Shown here: positions 9,499-18,185 of the stretch, piece after piece
Layout: every line of letters begins with the position of its first letter
Numbering within the stretch: position 1 is the stretch's first letter
Notes under the pieces: generated by a model
What the model was told of the DNA's origin: nothing
Databases searched by the model: none
What the model saw: the letters and a program-made list of their open reading frames with translations, nothing else
Translations under genes and position numbers: made by a program
NCBI GenBank assembly: GCA_003427395.1
Contig: BFEA01000166.1
Coordinates: 1,673,472-1,699,660 of the forward strand
DNA: 26,189 nt
Direction of reading: 5' to 3'
Origin: Chara braunii
Taxonomy: Eukaryota; Streptophyta; Charophyceae; Charales; Characeae

Positions 9499-9920
9499 AT
9501 CCTCACAAGCTCTGCATCAGCTTTCTTGGCTCTCTCTAGATCGGCGAACCTCTCGTCCAGGCCCTTAAATATGTCCTCCTCTCTTGGCTCTCTCTAGATC
9601 GGCGGACCTCTTGTCCAGGCCCTTAAATATGTGGTCCAATCCTACTGTAACAGCCCAGTCAGCCAACTGTTTTTGGGCCTTATTGGCCTCAGAAGTAGCC
9701 CACTGAAGTATCCTCACAAGATCTGCAGCAGCTTTCTTGGCTCTCTCTAGATCGGCGAGCCTTTCGTCCAGGCCCTTAAATATGTCCTCCTATCTTCGCT
9801 CTCTCTAGATCGGCGGACCTCTTGTCCAGGCCCTTAAACATGTGGTCCAATCCTACTGTAACAGCCCAGTCAGCCAACTGTTTTTGGGCCCTATTGGCCT
9901 CAGAAGTAGCCCACTGAAGT
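9499..9920. repeat. 211-bp tandem duplication inside E3 gag
   Basis: Unit one is 9499-9709 and unit two 9710-9920, differing at a handful of bases. Within each unit a 58-bp subrepeat beginning GGCTCTCTCTAGATCGGCG occurs twice (9528 and 9586 in unit one). The 211-bp period shifts the gag frame. Confidence 0.88.
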
Positions 9921-10145
9921 GCAGGCCCTCCCAACCACAGTGGACTGCACCTAGGTAACCTCTGGGCAAGTGAGTTCCTTGAGGTACCATCTCATCGAGG
10001 CAGTCCAGTCTGCTAATCCACTTTGGGGTTATCCCTGGTGAATGTTTCAGGTTTGACTGTCTTGGGGTGTCTCAATTTCTGCTGGCCTAGGCCTGCAATC
10101 ACTTTAGCCTCACAAGTCACAGGGTGCCCTGCCACAAGCTGCAGG

Positions 10146-10773
10146 GACTGCACCTTTGGAGGTTTAGCCGGTCTGCTCTTGGGACAACTGGCTTGGGATG
10201 ATGCAGCAGCAGAGGACCTTGCATGGGAACGGGGTGTAACAGTAGTAGTACTGGGAGTAGGAGTAGGGAGGAAACATAGATTATCAACTGCCAAGAAACG
10301 ATCGAAAGAATCTGCAAGGGAGGAGAGTTTGGTTTTGATGATGGACAATTTGTCTGCCATCGAAGTCAAACTTCCATCCCAGGAGGTGTGTTCTTTCCTC
10401 CTCACTTCCTTGGATTGTCTCCACCTTCCTTCCTTCTGCTTCTCCATCTGCTCCAACTGCAGCCGACTGCACCTTTGGAGGTTTAGCTGGTCTGCTCTTG
10501 GGACAACTGGCTTGGGATGATGCAGCAGCAGAGGACCTTGCATGGGAATGGGGTGTGACAGTAGTAGGAGTAGGGAGGAAACATAGATGATCAATTACCA
10601 CAAAACGATCGAAGGAATCTGCAATGGAGGAGAGTTTGGTTTTGATGATGGATAATTTGTCTGCCATCAAAGTCAAACTTTCATCCCTGGAGGCGTGTTC
10701 TTCCCTCCTCACTTCCTTGGATTGTCTCAACCTTCCTTCCTTCTGCTTCTCCATCCGCTCCAACTGCAGCCGA
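10146..10773. repeat. tandem duplication of about 319 bp inside E3 gag N-terminus
   Basis: Unit one (10146-10464) and unit two (10465-10773) both begin GACTGCACCTTTGGAGGTTT and end at CAACTGCAGCCGA. Unit two is about 10 bp shorter, from loss in a GTAGTAGGAGTAGGG-like run. The coiled-coil and Ser/Pro segment is therefore encoded twice, in different frames. Confidence 0.88.
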
Positions 10774-10826
10774 GCTGCCTCTACAACCTTACCTACTTCT
10801 CCAATCTTGGGCTCGGTAACATACAA

Positions 10827-12422
10827 CTAGCAATTCCCTACACTGACTGAAGTCTCTTCCCCCATTCCAAAAGGTTCTTTTCAGTATGACAAGGTAAACG
10901 CAAAAGTGGTCAAAGGCTGAAGCCCATTCACTAGTCTACTCAGATATGGAATGTGGTGCTAATTCCCCAACCCAAACAGATTAACAGACTTGCATGGACT
11001 GTTTTCTAACTGACTTGCAGGAATGGCACTGACCAACAAGACAAACCAACAAGGTCATACCCAATTTCAGCTTGACTAATCTCTCAACTCCCGCTGATCA
11101 GTTCACTCACACCAATTCCCAACTCTTAAGTAGGATGGTCTTCAGTAGGTGTAGGGACTCGATGCAGTGCCTGACACCCAATCGCACATGGACTCAACCT
11201 TGATCAGCAAATATCTTCTCACAGCCAATTATTTATTTGTTAGAAAAACACAAAGAAAATAAAAGTAGGCTAATTAAATAATTAGAGTTAAACTGTGCTG
11301 TTTAGTGGGAATTCGGCAGGCTAGTGCCAAATGTCAAGAGACAGTATGAGAGGTTATGGGCTCAGCTCAACAGCCAAAACCGTCAACGAAATAAGCCCAC
11401 AACCAAATCAGAAACGGAAACTTTTCGTTTCTGATCAGGATCACAAAAGAGCCTTCCCACAACTGTCAGCATTCCACAGTAAGGGAGAGAGATACTGGAT
11501 TTATGCTATCAGAAAAAGAGAAAAAAAAAGGCCGGAGCAGATTTCAGTTACCCCAACTGCAGACTGCCAAAAATAATTCCCGTTCTAATCAAAGTGGCAT
11601 ATGCAATTTCCCTGACACTCTGACCTCACCTCTTGTACAGAAAAAAGGTCATCCTTACTAACTGCCTATTTTCTGACTGCTAATAATGATTGCCAACTGA
11701 CAAGACTGACCGACAGACTGACAATTCTGAAAAGAACAGACACCAATTAGGCAATCAAATCAGATCAGGGCTGTTGAGATGCAATCCCAATTTATTTTAT
11801 TTTTTTGGATTAGAACAGATTCAGAGAGAGGTCAGAAACAGGAACACGATGACTGGCACCCTATCTGACCCAGGCAGCACACAGACTGACAACTGACAGA
11901 CTCTGACAGGGTCGAACGTCAGGTCAGGAGATCCCCGGAACGAACTCACTCGAGCAAGTCTTGATTGAAGATATTTAGCCGGTCAACCATTGACCCCCAA
12001 TCTGCAGCAAAATATCGTAGAACCATGCTGACGCTGACGTCAGACCTGCAGCAAAGATTCCCGCAGTCTTCCAATCAAGTCACTCGTCGAAGTAACCGCA
12101 GCAGCGGCCCAGAAGGTCGAACACACCGTCAACAGGCAAGGCCCGCAACTTGAGGGTCGCAAGGCCCTCAGGTCAACCAGACCATTTAGGGCGGATGACG
12201 CAGCGGTCTGCTCTCGCCAGCTGAAACTTCCAGTCAACGTTCCACCATTCCATATCTTTTTTTCTTTTTTTTTTTGATAGCAGTAACTCTCTCCTCGAAC
12301 ACTACTTCCCACCACCTCTCACCAACGGCATCTGTTGAAGAAAGCGGACAACAAGTCCCTACTCCAACTGCGCTCAGAAAGGAGGTTGCCGCTCAATTGC
12401 TCGCCAATTGCACACGGCCGCA
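10827..12422 (-). other. E3 5' leader, no gene
   Basis: About 1.6 kb between PBS and gag start, rich in short CTGAC/GACTG-like words, with an A/T-rich stretch at 11220-11290 and pyrimidine tracts at 11795-11810 and 12255-12275. No coding frame is supported. Its length is close to the E2 leader and more than twice that of E1. Confidence 0.5.
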
Positions 12423-12434
12423 GCTCCAATGCCA
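12423..12434 (-). other. E3 primer-binding site, degenerate
   Basis: In element sense TGGCATTGGAGC lies two bases inside the LTR end. It aligns with the E2 PBS (TGGTATTGGAGC) and the plant initiator-Met type PBS at 9 of 12 bases. Confidence 0.65.
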
Positions 12435-12436
12435 AA

Positions 12437-13484
12437 TGTGATGTACCCAATTGAACTTCAATCCACAACGAATTCACACGTTCCCATACACGCATGCAAT
12501 TGCAGAATAGACTCGAAGGAAGCAAATCCACACAAAACCGGCGAGAAGATATGCACAGCGGAAGCTCAAAATACACAGAGAATTGAAAAACGAATTTCAA
12601 TTCTGCAATCCCTCGTCCTCCTCCAATCAATGCAGTAGTTGTTCCAAGAATCACAACCGCGTTTACAACAACCCCGAACAACCAAAAAGAAATGTTCAAC
12701 GAAGTATGCAGGAGTTTTCTTCTTCCTCCTCGCCACCTCATACCCCTGGCTATCGCTGCGGTAGCAGCAGTAACCCCACAGCTGTCACAATTTGTCAATC
12801 TGAACCAGTGACCCCAATGATAGCAGTGCCAGCTCAGCGCCCACACGAAAGTGCAGCGCTGGAAGTCCTGACAAAGAAGGAGACAACCGATCCAGCACTT
12901 CAAAGAAGATGAAGTTCCTCGTGAGGAGGAACAGCAGATATGGCTGCCAAGTGGAAAATGGCAACACCCAGACCCAACAACACAGTCCTGTGGAAGCTCA
13001 AATGCAGAGCTGCAAAATAGCAGCAGTGCGATCTTCAACTTGTTTCCCAACCCCCAGCTATGGCTGGGCTTCGAGGAACAAGATGACCTCGCCCAAAATA
13101 GAGCAGCAGCACTCCAACAACGGACGGGCAGAGTTTCCTCAGCCAACGAAAAAGTGAAAAGACCCGAACCAGATTTCCTGCCCGCTAGTTCTACCCTCTG
13201 CCTAGACCTACGAGGGATTCCAAAGGCAACAACCCAAGACTCATCTGTATCTAGATGGAAACAAGGGGGAAAGGGGACCTAGAAAGGTCGAATGGCCTAA
13301 GGCTACCAAACAGAGACTACTAGTGACAGACACGGGATAAAGTCCCATAGGACACAACACTCACAAACAAAACACATGAGTTACAGGTCACGGGATCAAA
13401 TACCGCAAGGCTCAAAGAAAGAAAACAAACTACAAAGCCAAACTTTTAGCGTATAACCGCACTACGGAACTGCGATTTATTGCA
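12437..13484 (-). repeat. E3 5' LTR
   Basis: Bounded by TGTGATGTAC next to the PBS and by TTTATTGCA on the right, matching the TGT...TTGCA ends of the E1 and E2 LTRs. Internal similarity to those LTRs is patchy: CCCATACACGCATGC near the PBS end, CAGATATGGCTGCC, and CTGCCTAGACCTACG near the far end. With only one copy in the window the right boundary rests on the terminal match. Open frames here, such as one of 275 codons on the minus strand, are not convincing as genes. Confidence 0.65.
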
Positions 13485-13681
13485 AGACGCTGCTGAAGAG
13501 TCTGCTCACGCATGTGCCCCTCATCGACACCAGGAAAGCGCTGCCTGTTCCCACTGTCATCCTCCTCTTCGCTGACCTCCTCCAACACCTCGCTACCATG
13601 TGCACCTCAGCATCAGCAGAGACCCAGAAAGCTGCCTTCGCTTTTGGTGTTCCTTCCATTATCTATGAATTTTATCTCTCT
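13485..13681 (+). pseudogene. possible host coding exon cut by the E3 LTR
   Basis: An open frame runs directly from the LTR edge: TLLKSLLTHVPLIDTRKALP, then VPTVILLFADLLQHLATM and AFGVPSIIYEFYL. Third codon positions are strongly G/C (CTG, CTC, GTC, ATC, ACC) until about 13620, unlike the surrounding DNA. The leucine-rich helical look would suit a helical-repeat protein, but I do not recognise the family. No start codon or splice site is secure. It may be an exon of a gene interrupted by E3, or chance. Confidence 0.3.
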
Positions 13682-13739
13682 AAAGAGTCTAAACTAGAAA
13701 TTCCACTTTCCTCTATCTTACTCCAGTGAACCGGTTTTG

Positions 13740-14453
13740 AAGGCATTCCACCAGTTGAGCTGGCGACTTTCACCGCTTCGTGCCTAATTCACAGCCTAGG
13801 TGCCCTTCACTGCGTTTACACCTAGTCATTCCGAATAACACTTGCCCGGAGAGGAAGCAGCTGCGTAGCACGCTGTTGGAGGGGGTAAGCGAAAAGGTCA
13901 CCGGGCGAGAGGGAGCAGCTGCTACGAGAATAGCTTCCCAGGTATAGCAAGCGCTGGCCTCATGCAGAGCTGGAGCCAGGTGTTGGAGCTATTCGCTGCT
14001 CCAGCACTGCATGCTGCCAATGCCCAAATGTGTTCTCCCCAGAGACCTCCCTCCAGTCGTCTCTTCTGGAAGCCACGGCCTGGGTCCCAGGTCCCAGTAG
14101 GCAGTACCGACTGCCTACGGGTCTGCGCTCGGGTCCCAGCATGTGTAACCCGCAGGAGGCTGCGCCTACCAGTTAGCTACAGAGGCTGGTGCCTGTCTCA
14201 GGCTCGGTACCCTCTGGCTTGGCCTTCGCTTAGGGACGTTTCTCTTGCCGCGACCTTCACGTGTGGGCCGGTGGCATTCTGCACAGGAAGCCTTTTTAGT
14301 GCCTCCTCTCAGCAAGCCCCTACAAAAAGCGAGGGACTGGGACATAATATTTTGTCTGTTATGATCCTGGCCAATTTTGAAGTACACATTCATGAGTACA
14401 ATGCTGTCCAATTGCAAAAAGAAATGAACTTGAGAGGAGAGAGAGGGAAAGAT
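13740..14453. other. non-coding DNA with a 9-bp-stem hairpin
   Basis: No supported gene. A perfect inverted repeat GTAGGCAGT/ACTGCCTAC with a 4-base loop lies at 14097-14118. A 200-codon open frame spans 13962-14564 but is driven by composition and runs into a GAA microsatellite, so it is not called as a gene. Confidence 0.5.
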
Positions 14454-14476
14454 GAAGAAGAAGAAGAAGAAGAAGA
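14454..14476 (+). repeat. (GAA)n microsatellite
   Basis: Seven to eight consecutive GAA units. It lies just before a tRNA-like segment. Confidence 0.9.
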
Positions 14477-14477
14477 C

Positions 14478-14540
14478 ATTATTCACGAGGTCATGGGTTC
14501 GATTCCCCATGAACGCCTGCTCATGCGTTTAATTCCCCAC
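14478..14540 (+). other. tRNA-like 3' segment, possible SINE remnant, partly duplicated
   Basis: GGGTTCGATTCCC at 14495-14507 matches the RNA polymerase III B box and T-arm, preceded by an AGGTC-like variable loop. No matching 5' half (A box) is present; a GAA microsatellite stands there instead. A diverged second copy of TCATGNGTTNNATTCCCCA follows at 14521-14539. It is not a functional tRNA gene. Confidence 0.35.
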
Positions 14541-14549
14541 AAGCAGTTG

Positions 14550-14631
14550 TGCTCTTTTAGTTGACATTAACATAATATATATAACCATATTATACTGTGA
14601 CATATGTATGGTACCATGGACTAAAAGAGCA
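14550..14631. repeat. 82-bp inverted-repeat unit with A/T-rich centre
   Basis: TGCTCTTTTAGT (14550-14561) and its exact complement ACTAAAAGAGCA (14620-14631) flank a 58-bp A/T-rich interior. The shape resembles a very small foldback or MITE. No clear target duplication is seen. Confidence 0.5.
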
Positions 14632-15329
14632 AAGTTTGTGTCCGGCTATCGCACAGACAGAGCACTTTGCCAGTAGCTGCACCTCCCTTTTCATCGTCCC
14701 CCTCCTTCCTATTTTTTTCTTTTTTTTGGCAATGTTAGTATTTTCACGGTTTCTCTCTCCTTTCTACTTTCAGTCTCCCTCTACCGTCCCTCTCACATAC
14801 AAGGCTCTAATGTTCATTGCAGTACCATCATTTGCTCGTACTTTCAGGCTCCTGACTCGTCAACCAATACAACTGTACGACACTCTTGACATCATCACTA
14901 TATTCCATGGATGAGGCAGTAGATCGTACTAGATCCTGCAATTTGCCAATTTTTTTATATTTTTAACTTAGCTATATTCTTCTATCAATTTCACCTTTCA
15001 CTATCTACCTACCACTATCTACCACTATCAAAGTGATTGGACATCAATGGTATTGGACCTGGCGCAGGATCTACCTACCACTGTCTAAACAAATGCCATA
15101 AAGGCTGTGTACTCCGGCTTGGTTGGTGGTGGTTTCTGTTTCGAGCATGAGCAACCTACACCCCAGTGTCTCAGAACAGCCCACTTGCACGCTGTGAAAA
15201 AGAGGCAGAATAGAGGCAGAAGACAGTAAAGGGGGAGGAGGAGACACAAAGGGAGGAAGGATGGAGCAAGGGAAGACAAGGCAAAGGAAGACAAAGGGAA
15301 AGTAAGGAGTGTGGAATCCAGATGAGACT
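14632..15329. other. non-coding DNA
   Basis: Pyrimidine-rich and low-complexity sequence with no supported gene. A block at 14848-14891 recurs in diverged form at 16703-16746 (TGACTCGTCAACCAATACAA and CTGTACGACACTCTTGAC in the first copy). Confidence 0.5.
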
Positions 15330-15526
15330 GTGGGCCTCGTCGCACCATTCACCAAATGTGAAAAAGACAAAACTGTAGCGGGTGCATCTTTCCACTTTTT
15401 AGGAGGAGATGCCTTCTTGTTTTGCCCATCGTAACAGACGAAACTGTGGTGGGTGTAATTTTCCACGTTTTGGCAGGAAATGCATTCTCAGTTTGAACAT
15501 TTGGTGAGTGGTGCAGCGAGGCTCAC
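15330..15526. repeat. 30-bp imperfect terminal inverted repeats around a 71-bp tandem repeat
   Basis: The left arm 15330-15359 (containing GCACCATTCACCAAATGT) pairs with the right arm 15497-15526 (containing ACATTTGGTGAGTGGTGC), with about four mismatches in 30. Between them are two diverged units beginning AGACAAAACTGTAG (15365) and AGACGAAACTGTGG (15436), period 71. This may be a MITE-like foldback. Confidence 0.5.
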
Positions 15527-15667
15527 TAAGGGGAATGATAAGAGATGTACGCCAACATCATCCCTTTCAGATTTTTTACAGTGGCATTATCCAATGAGCG
15601 AGCACTGAGTGTAAACAGATCAAACGTTAAAACTTAAAACTTAAAAAATTATCCTTAAGACTTAAAG
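15527..15667. other. non-coding A/T-rich DNA
   Basis: No gene seen. The end contains repeated AAAACTTAAAACTTAAAA words that lead into the 26-bp repeat. Confidence 0.5.
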
Positions 15668-15742
15668 TTATCCTTAACACAATTAAGTTGCTGTTATCCT
15701 TAACACAATTAAGTTGAATTAACTTTCTTTAACACAATTAAG
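15668..15742. repeat. short tandem repeat, 26-29 bp period
   Basis: TTAACACAATTAAG occurs at 15674, 15700 and 15729. The first two copies share the longer unit TTATCCTTAACACAATTAAG. Each copy contains CTTAA...TTAAG or a near version, so it can form a small hairpin. Confidence 0.8.
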
Positions 15743-16125
15743 CATTTGCCTTTTCAAAACCGAAAGAAAGAAAGAACGAAAAGGAGAAAACAAACTCAGA
15801 AAATAACGAACCACAGCACGTATGGTCGGGAGACCATGTGAGAGACGGGATGACCGACGTGCGTCAGACTCTCGTCGATCCTTTTACGTGCGGGTGAACC
15901 TGACACATGTCCTCTGCACATCGGCGACTTTGGTGGTCCATGGACTCGATGCAGGTGGGACCCAACCGCCACCCAGAAATTATAACTGTGTTTGGGGCAA
16001 CTTTCAGTCTAAATCCAACCATAGTGACCAGGCATTCAATGTTGCGGAAGACGGTACTGATCTGTGGGACCACACCAATTCAAATTCATTTAATGCCTAC
16101 TCACACAAGATGCAACCCCCAAGAA
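15743..16125. other. non-coding DNA
   Basis: No supported gene. Open frames near 100 codons on both strands overlap each other and show no recognisable motif. Confidence 0.4.
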
Positions 16126-16620
16126 CATCCAGGTTTGAAGCAAACAACTGCAGCCAGGAAAGCAACTGAAAGAAACGTTTTTGGTGCTTTTTACCGCCAA
16201 ACAACGCTCCTCCAAATAACTGCAGCCATTTCAAATTCATCCTGGTTCTAAGTAACTTTTTACCTCTGTCTGCATTTTTTACCACCTGGAAAACAACTGA
16301 AAGAAACGTTTTCACCGCCAGACAACTCTCCAACAACTACAGCTTCTTTGTTATTTTTTACCTCTCTGAGCTCTCTCTGCATTTTTTTTTTACTTCTACG
16401 TTTCTACCACTGGATGTCAATTGTCTTGCTGCAGCTCTTGCCCAGGAGATTTGCATGAGGATTGCAAACACACGCGATGCAACCACAATCCAACTTCCCT
16501 TATCACCTCCTCAAGTGCCATCCCACTCAGAGTTCCTTTCAATAAAAAAAAAGGCATCCAGGCTTGAAGCAAATGGCCCCAGCCAGGAAAGCAGCTAAAA
16601 GAATTTTTTTACCGCCAGTG
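16126..16620. repeat. three diverged copies of a short interspersed block
   Basis: Copy A is 16126-16211, copy B 16280-16332 and copy C 16555-16620. The shared core is CCAGGAAAGCAACTGAAAG then AAACGTTTT and ACCGCCA. A and C also share CATCCAGGTTTGAAGCAAA, and B keeps only the second half. No coding potential is seen between the copies. Confidence 0.7.
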
Positions 16621-16660
16621 TGTCACAAATTACAAAACACATACACATACAGACACACGC

Positions 16661-16665
<5 letters not shown>

Positions 16666-16695
<30 letters not shown>
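16666..16695 (+). repeat. (CA)n microsatellite
   Basis: About 15 uninterrupted CA units, preceded by an imperfect CACATACACATACAGACACACG tract. Confidence 0.95.
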
Positions 16696-16699
<4 letters not shown>

Positions 16700-16763
16700 T
16701 TGGGCCCTTGACTCATCGATCAATAAAACTGTACGAAACTGTTGATAGCAGACAAGTACTTAG

Positions 16764-16980
16764 TAGAAGAATATGAAAAGGAACATGCTTAAATGGCGCA
16801 GCTGAATGTTACGCATTTCCAGCAGCAGTACCAATCAAAAAGGGTATGACGCTGTTTATGGCAACAACTGGTTAGAAGCATATGAAAAGGCAAATGCTTA
16901 CATGGCGCAGCTGAATTCTCCTGATCTCCATCGGTACCGATGCAAGAGGGCCGACGTGGGAGTGTGGTAACCAAGCTTGT
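16764..16980. repeat. diverged tandem repeat, period 109 bp
   Basis: TAGAAGAATATGAAAAGG at 16764 and TAGAAGCATATGAAAAGG at 16873 begin two units. Both continue into ATGGCGCAGCTGAAT; the remaining halves are more diverged but still alignable. Confidence 0.75.
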
Positions 16981-17921
16981 TGTCCTTTCTTTGTGCTGTA
17001 GCTTGCAACACAAGCAGAGCCATCACGATGCTCGATCGCCGCCACAACTTGAAGAAGCCCATACACAAACACACAGAGCAGTTACAATAAAATCCAGTCA
17101 GGTCATCACTTGCAAGAAAAGAGAAAGGTATATGGTGTGTTCTCTTTGTTCTTTCAGCACTCGCAGAAGTCGTCGCCTCCATAGTTGTTCCTTTGCACTC
17201 GGAAAGGAGGCATCCCAGGCTTTTCCATTGCAGTGCTAAAGGACAAGAAAGTAGTAGAAACCAGTCATACGTCACACTTCCCAGGCTACTGCATGCCTAG
17301 CCCTATCATTTTTTGACCGGCCCAAGTGCATGCGCAATCTCAGCAACAGGCGGCCAAAACCTTCCTCCATGTTGCCACGAAGCGACCACCGAGCCGTTTG
17401 GGATCCCCCGAGACTAGCTCTAAGAGGCGGCAAAAGTTGCTCCGCCCAGAGATTCAGAAGAATGATCAAACACTATAATCCAACACCAACTTATAATTCC
17501 CATCAACGACGTACTTTGAGCAGGCACGACTCTTTTTCGCCACATTACTCTACATACATAATTCATCCTGCATGAGCACAACCCCTACAAATTGAGGACG
17601 GGGAATCCGATGACCAACAAGAAGACAAAGAACGTGAAGGAGGAGAAGGAATGAAGAAACCAACACCACGGCACGAAAAGGAAACTCAAGGCACAAACAT
17701 GCACTGGCGTCAGTCGGTTTTGATCTCCTGCATGCTCTGCGAACCGGGCCCACCGTTCCCTTAAGAATATACACTGAACAATTTGAATTCCCCAACTTCC
17801 CCACTAACATATCGGAAAATTGTCCCATCCACAAAAACAAAAAAACAAAAAGAACTCCTGCACATTGCCAATTCCAAGTAGCAAACACAAAAGTGTCTGC
17901 ATCACCCTTCAAGAAGAGGAA
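16981..17921. other. non-coding DNA left of E2
   Basis: No recognisable gene. Open frames of 60-136 codons occur on both strands without motifs. The last bases before the E2 LTR are AAGAAGAGGAA. Confidence 0.4.
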
Positions 17922-17960
17922 TGTTATGATTCTGGTTGTCTGTTGTCTGAAGACCAACAC

Positions 17961-18073
17961 TCACTCACATAGACTCCCAGGTATGCCCATACATACACAG
18001 AAGGAAGGGGAGAGGANTCACTCACATAGACTCCCAGGTATGCCCATACATACACAGAAGGAAGGGGAGAGGA
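17961..18073. repeat. 56-bp duplication separated by a single N
   Basis: 17961-18016 and 18018-18073 are identical, starting TCACTCACATAGACTCCCAG, with the N at 18017. The arrangement recurs at 24642-24754. It looks like a contig join with an unmerged overlap. Confidence 0.85.
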
Positions 18074-18185
18074 TAGGAGTATGACACCGCACAGGGAGAG
18101 ATAAACACAGCGGATGACTACACAGAAGGAAGGGGAGAGGATAGGAGTATACACCGCACAGGGAGAGATAAACACAGCGGATAAC
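18051..18185. repeat. private tandem duplication in the E2 3' LTR
   Basis: Two units beginning TACACAGAAGGAAGG at 18051 and 18119, ending near AACACAGCGGAT. The second lacks one G. The right LTR has a single copy. Confidence 0.88.

Larger units (their letters stand above)
8823..10826 (-). pseudogene. E3 gag, broken by tandem duplications
   Basis: The start is taken at 10826 (MYVTEPKIGEVGKVVEAA). The N-terminus is charged and coiled-coil-like (LERMEKQKEGRLRQSKE) and is followed by a Ser/Pro/Ala region. Capsid sequence matches E1: ADWTASMRWYLKELTCPEVT at about 9960-10015, then ADLERAK, GSLSKLDAVWERLTSTPG and GHKDWKTFGRAPFDMEAEL. The zinc knuckle reads CLRCAGQLFVKYC in a shifted frame; the His of the CCHC pattern is replaced by Leu. 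Two tandem duplications (319 and 211 bp, neither a multiple of three in period) shift the frame within the gene. It is not translatable as one protein. Confidence 0.8.
8340..13484 (-). mobile_element. E3: partial Ty3/gypsy retrotransposon, 5' half only
   Basis: On the minus strand it has a 5' LTR (12437-13484), a PBS, a leader of about 1.6 kb and a gag related to those of E1 and E2. No RT, RNase H or integrase follows. The element stops where the E1 LTR begins, so E1 most simply inserted into it; the missing half would lie left of the window or be deleted. Its gag is more diverged from E1 and E2 than they are from each other. Confidence 0.7.

Noticed and set aside
9499-9920. CRISPR-like array
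   Set aside because: The repeats are long contiguous tandem copies of gag sequence with no spacers, in a eukaryotic retroelement.
10023-10520. 165-codon plus-strand open frame
   Set aside because: Antisense to the duplicated E3 gag N-terminus.
12319-13146. 275-codon minus-strand open frame
   Set aside because: It lies inside the E3 LTR, is rich in Cys, Trp and Ser without motifs, and overlaps open frames on the other strand.
14478-14512. Functional tRNA gene
   Set aside because: Only a T-arm-like segment is present; no acceptor, D-arm or anticodon arm can be folded upstream.
13962-14564. 200-codon plus-strand open frame
   Set aside because: No recognisable motif, it runs through a GAA microsatellite giving a Glu run, and includes the tRNA-like segment. 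Composition-driven.
15071-15466. Overlapping minus-strand frames of 74-131 codons
   Set aside because: They are hydrophobic and Pro/Ser-rich because of a purine-rich plus strand, mutually overlapping, with no motifs.
17893-18084. 63-codon frame in the E2 LTR, repeated at 24538-24765
   Set aside because: It spans the N and the duplicated 56 bp; its apparent repeat is the LTR artefact, not a protein.
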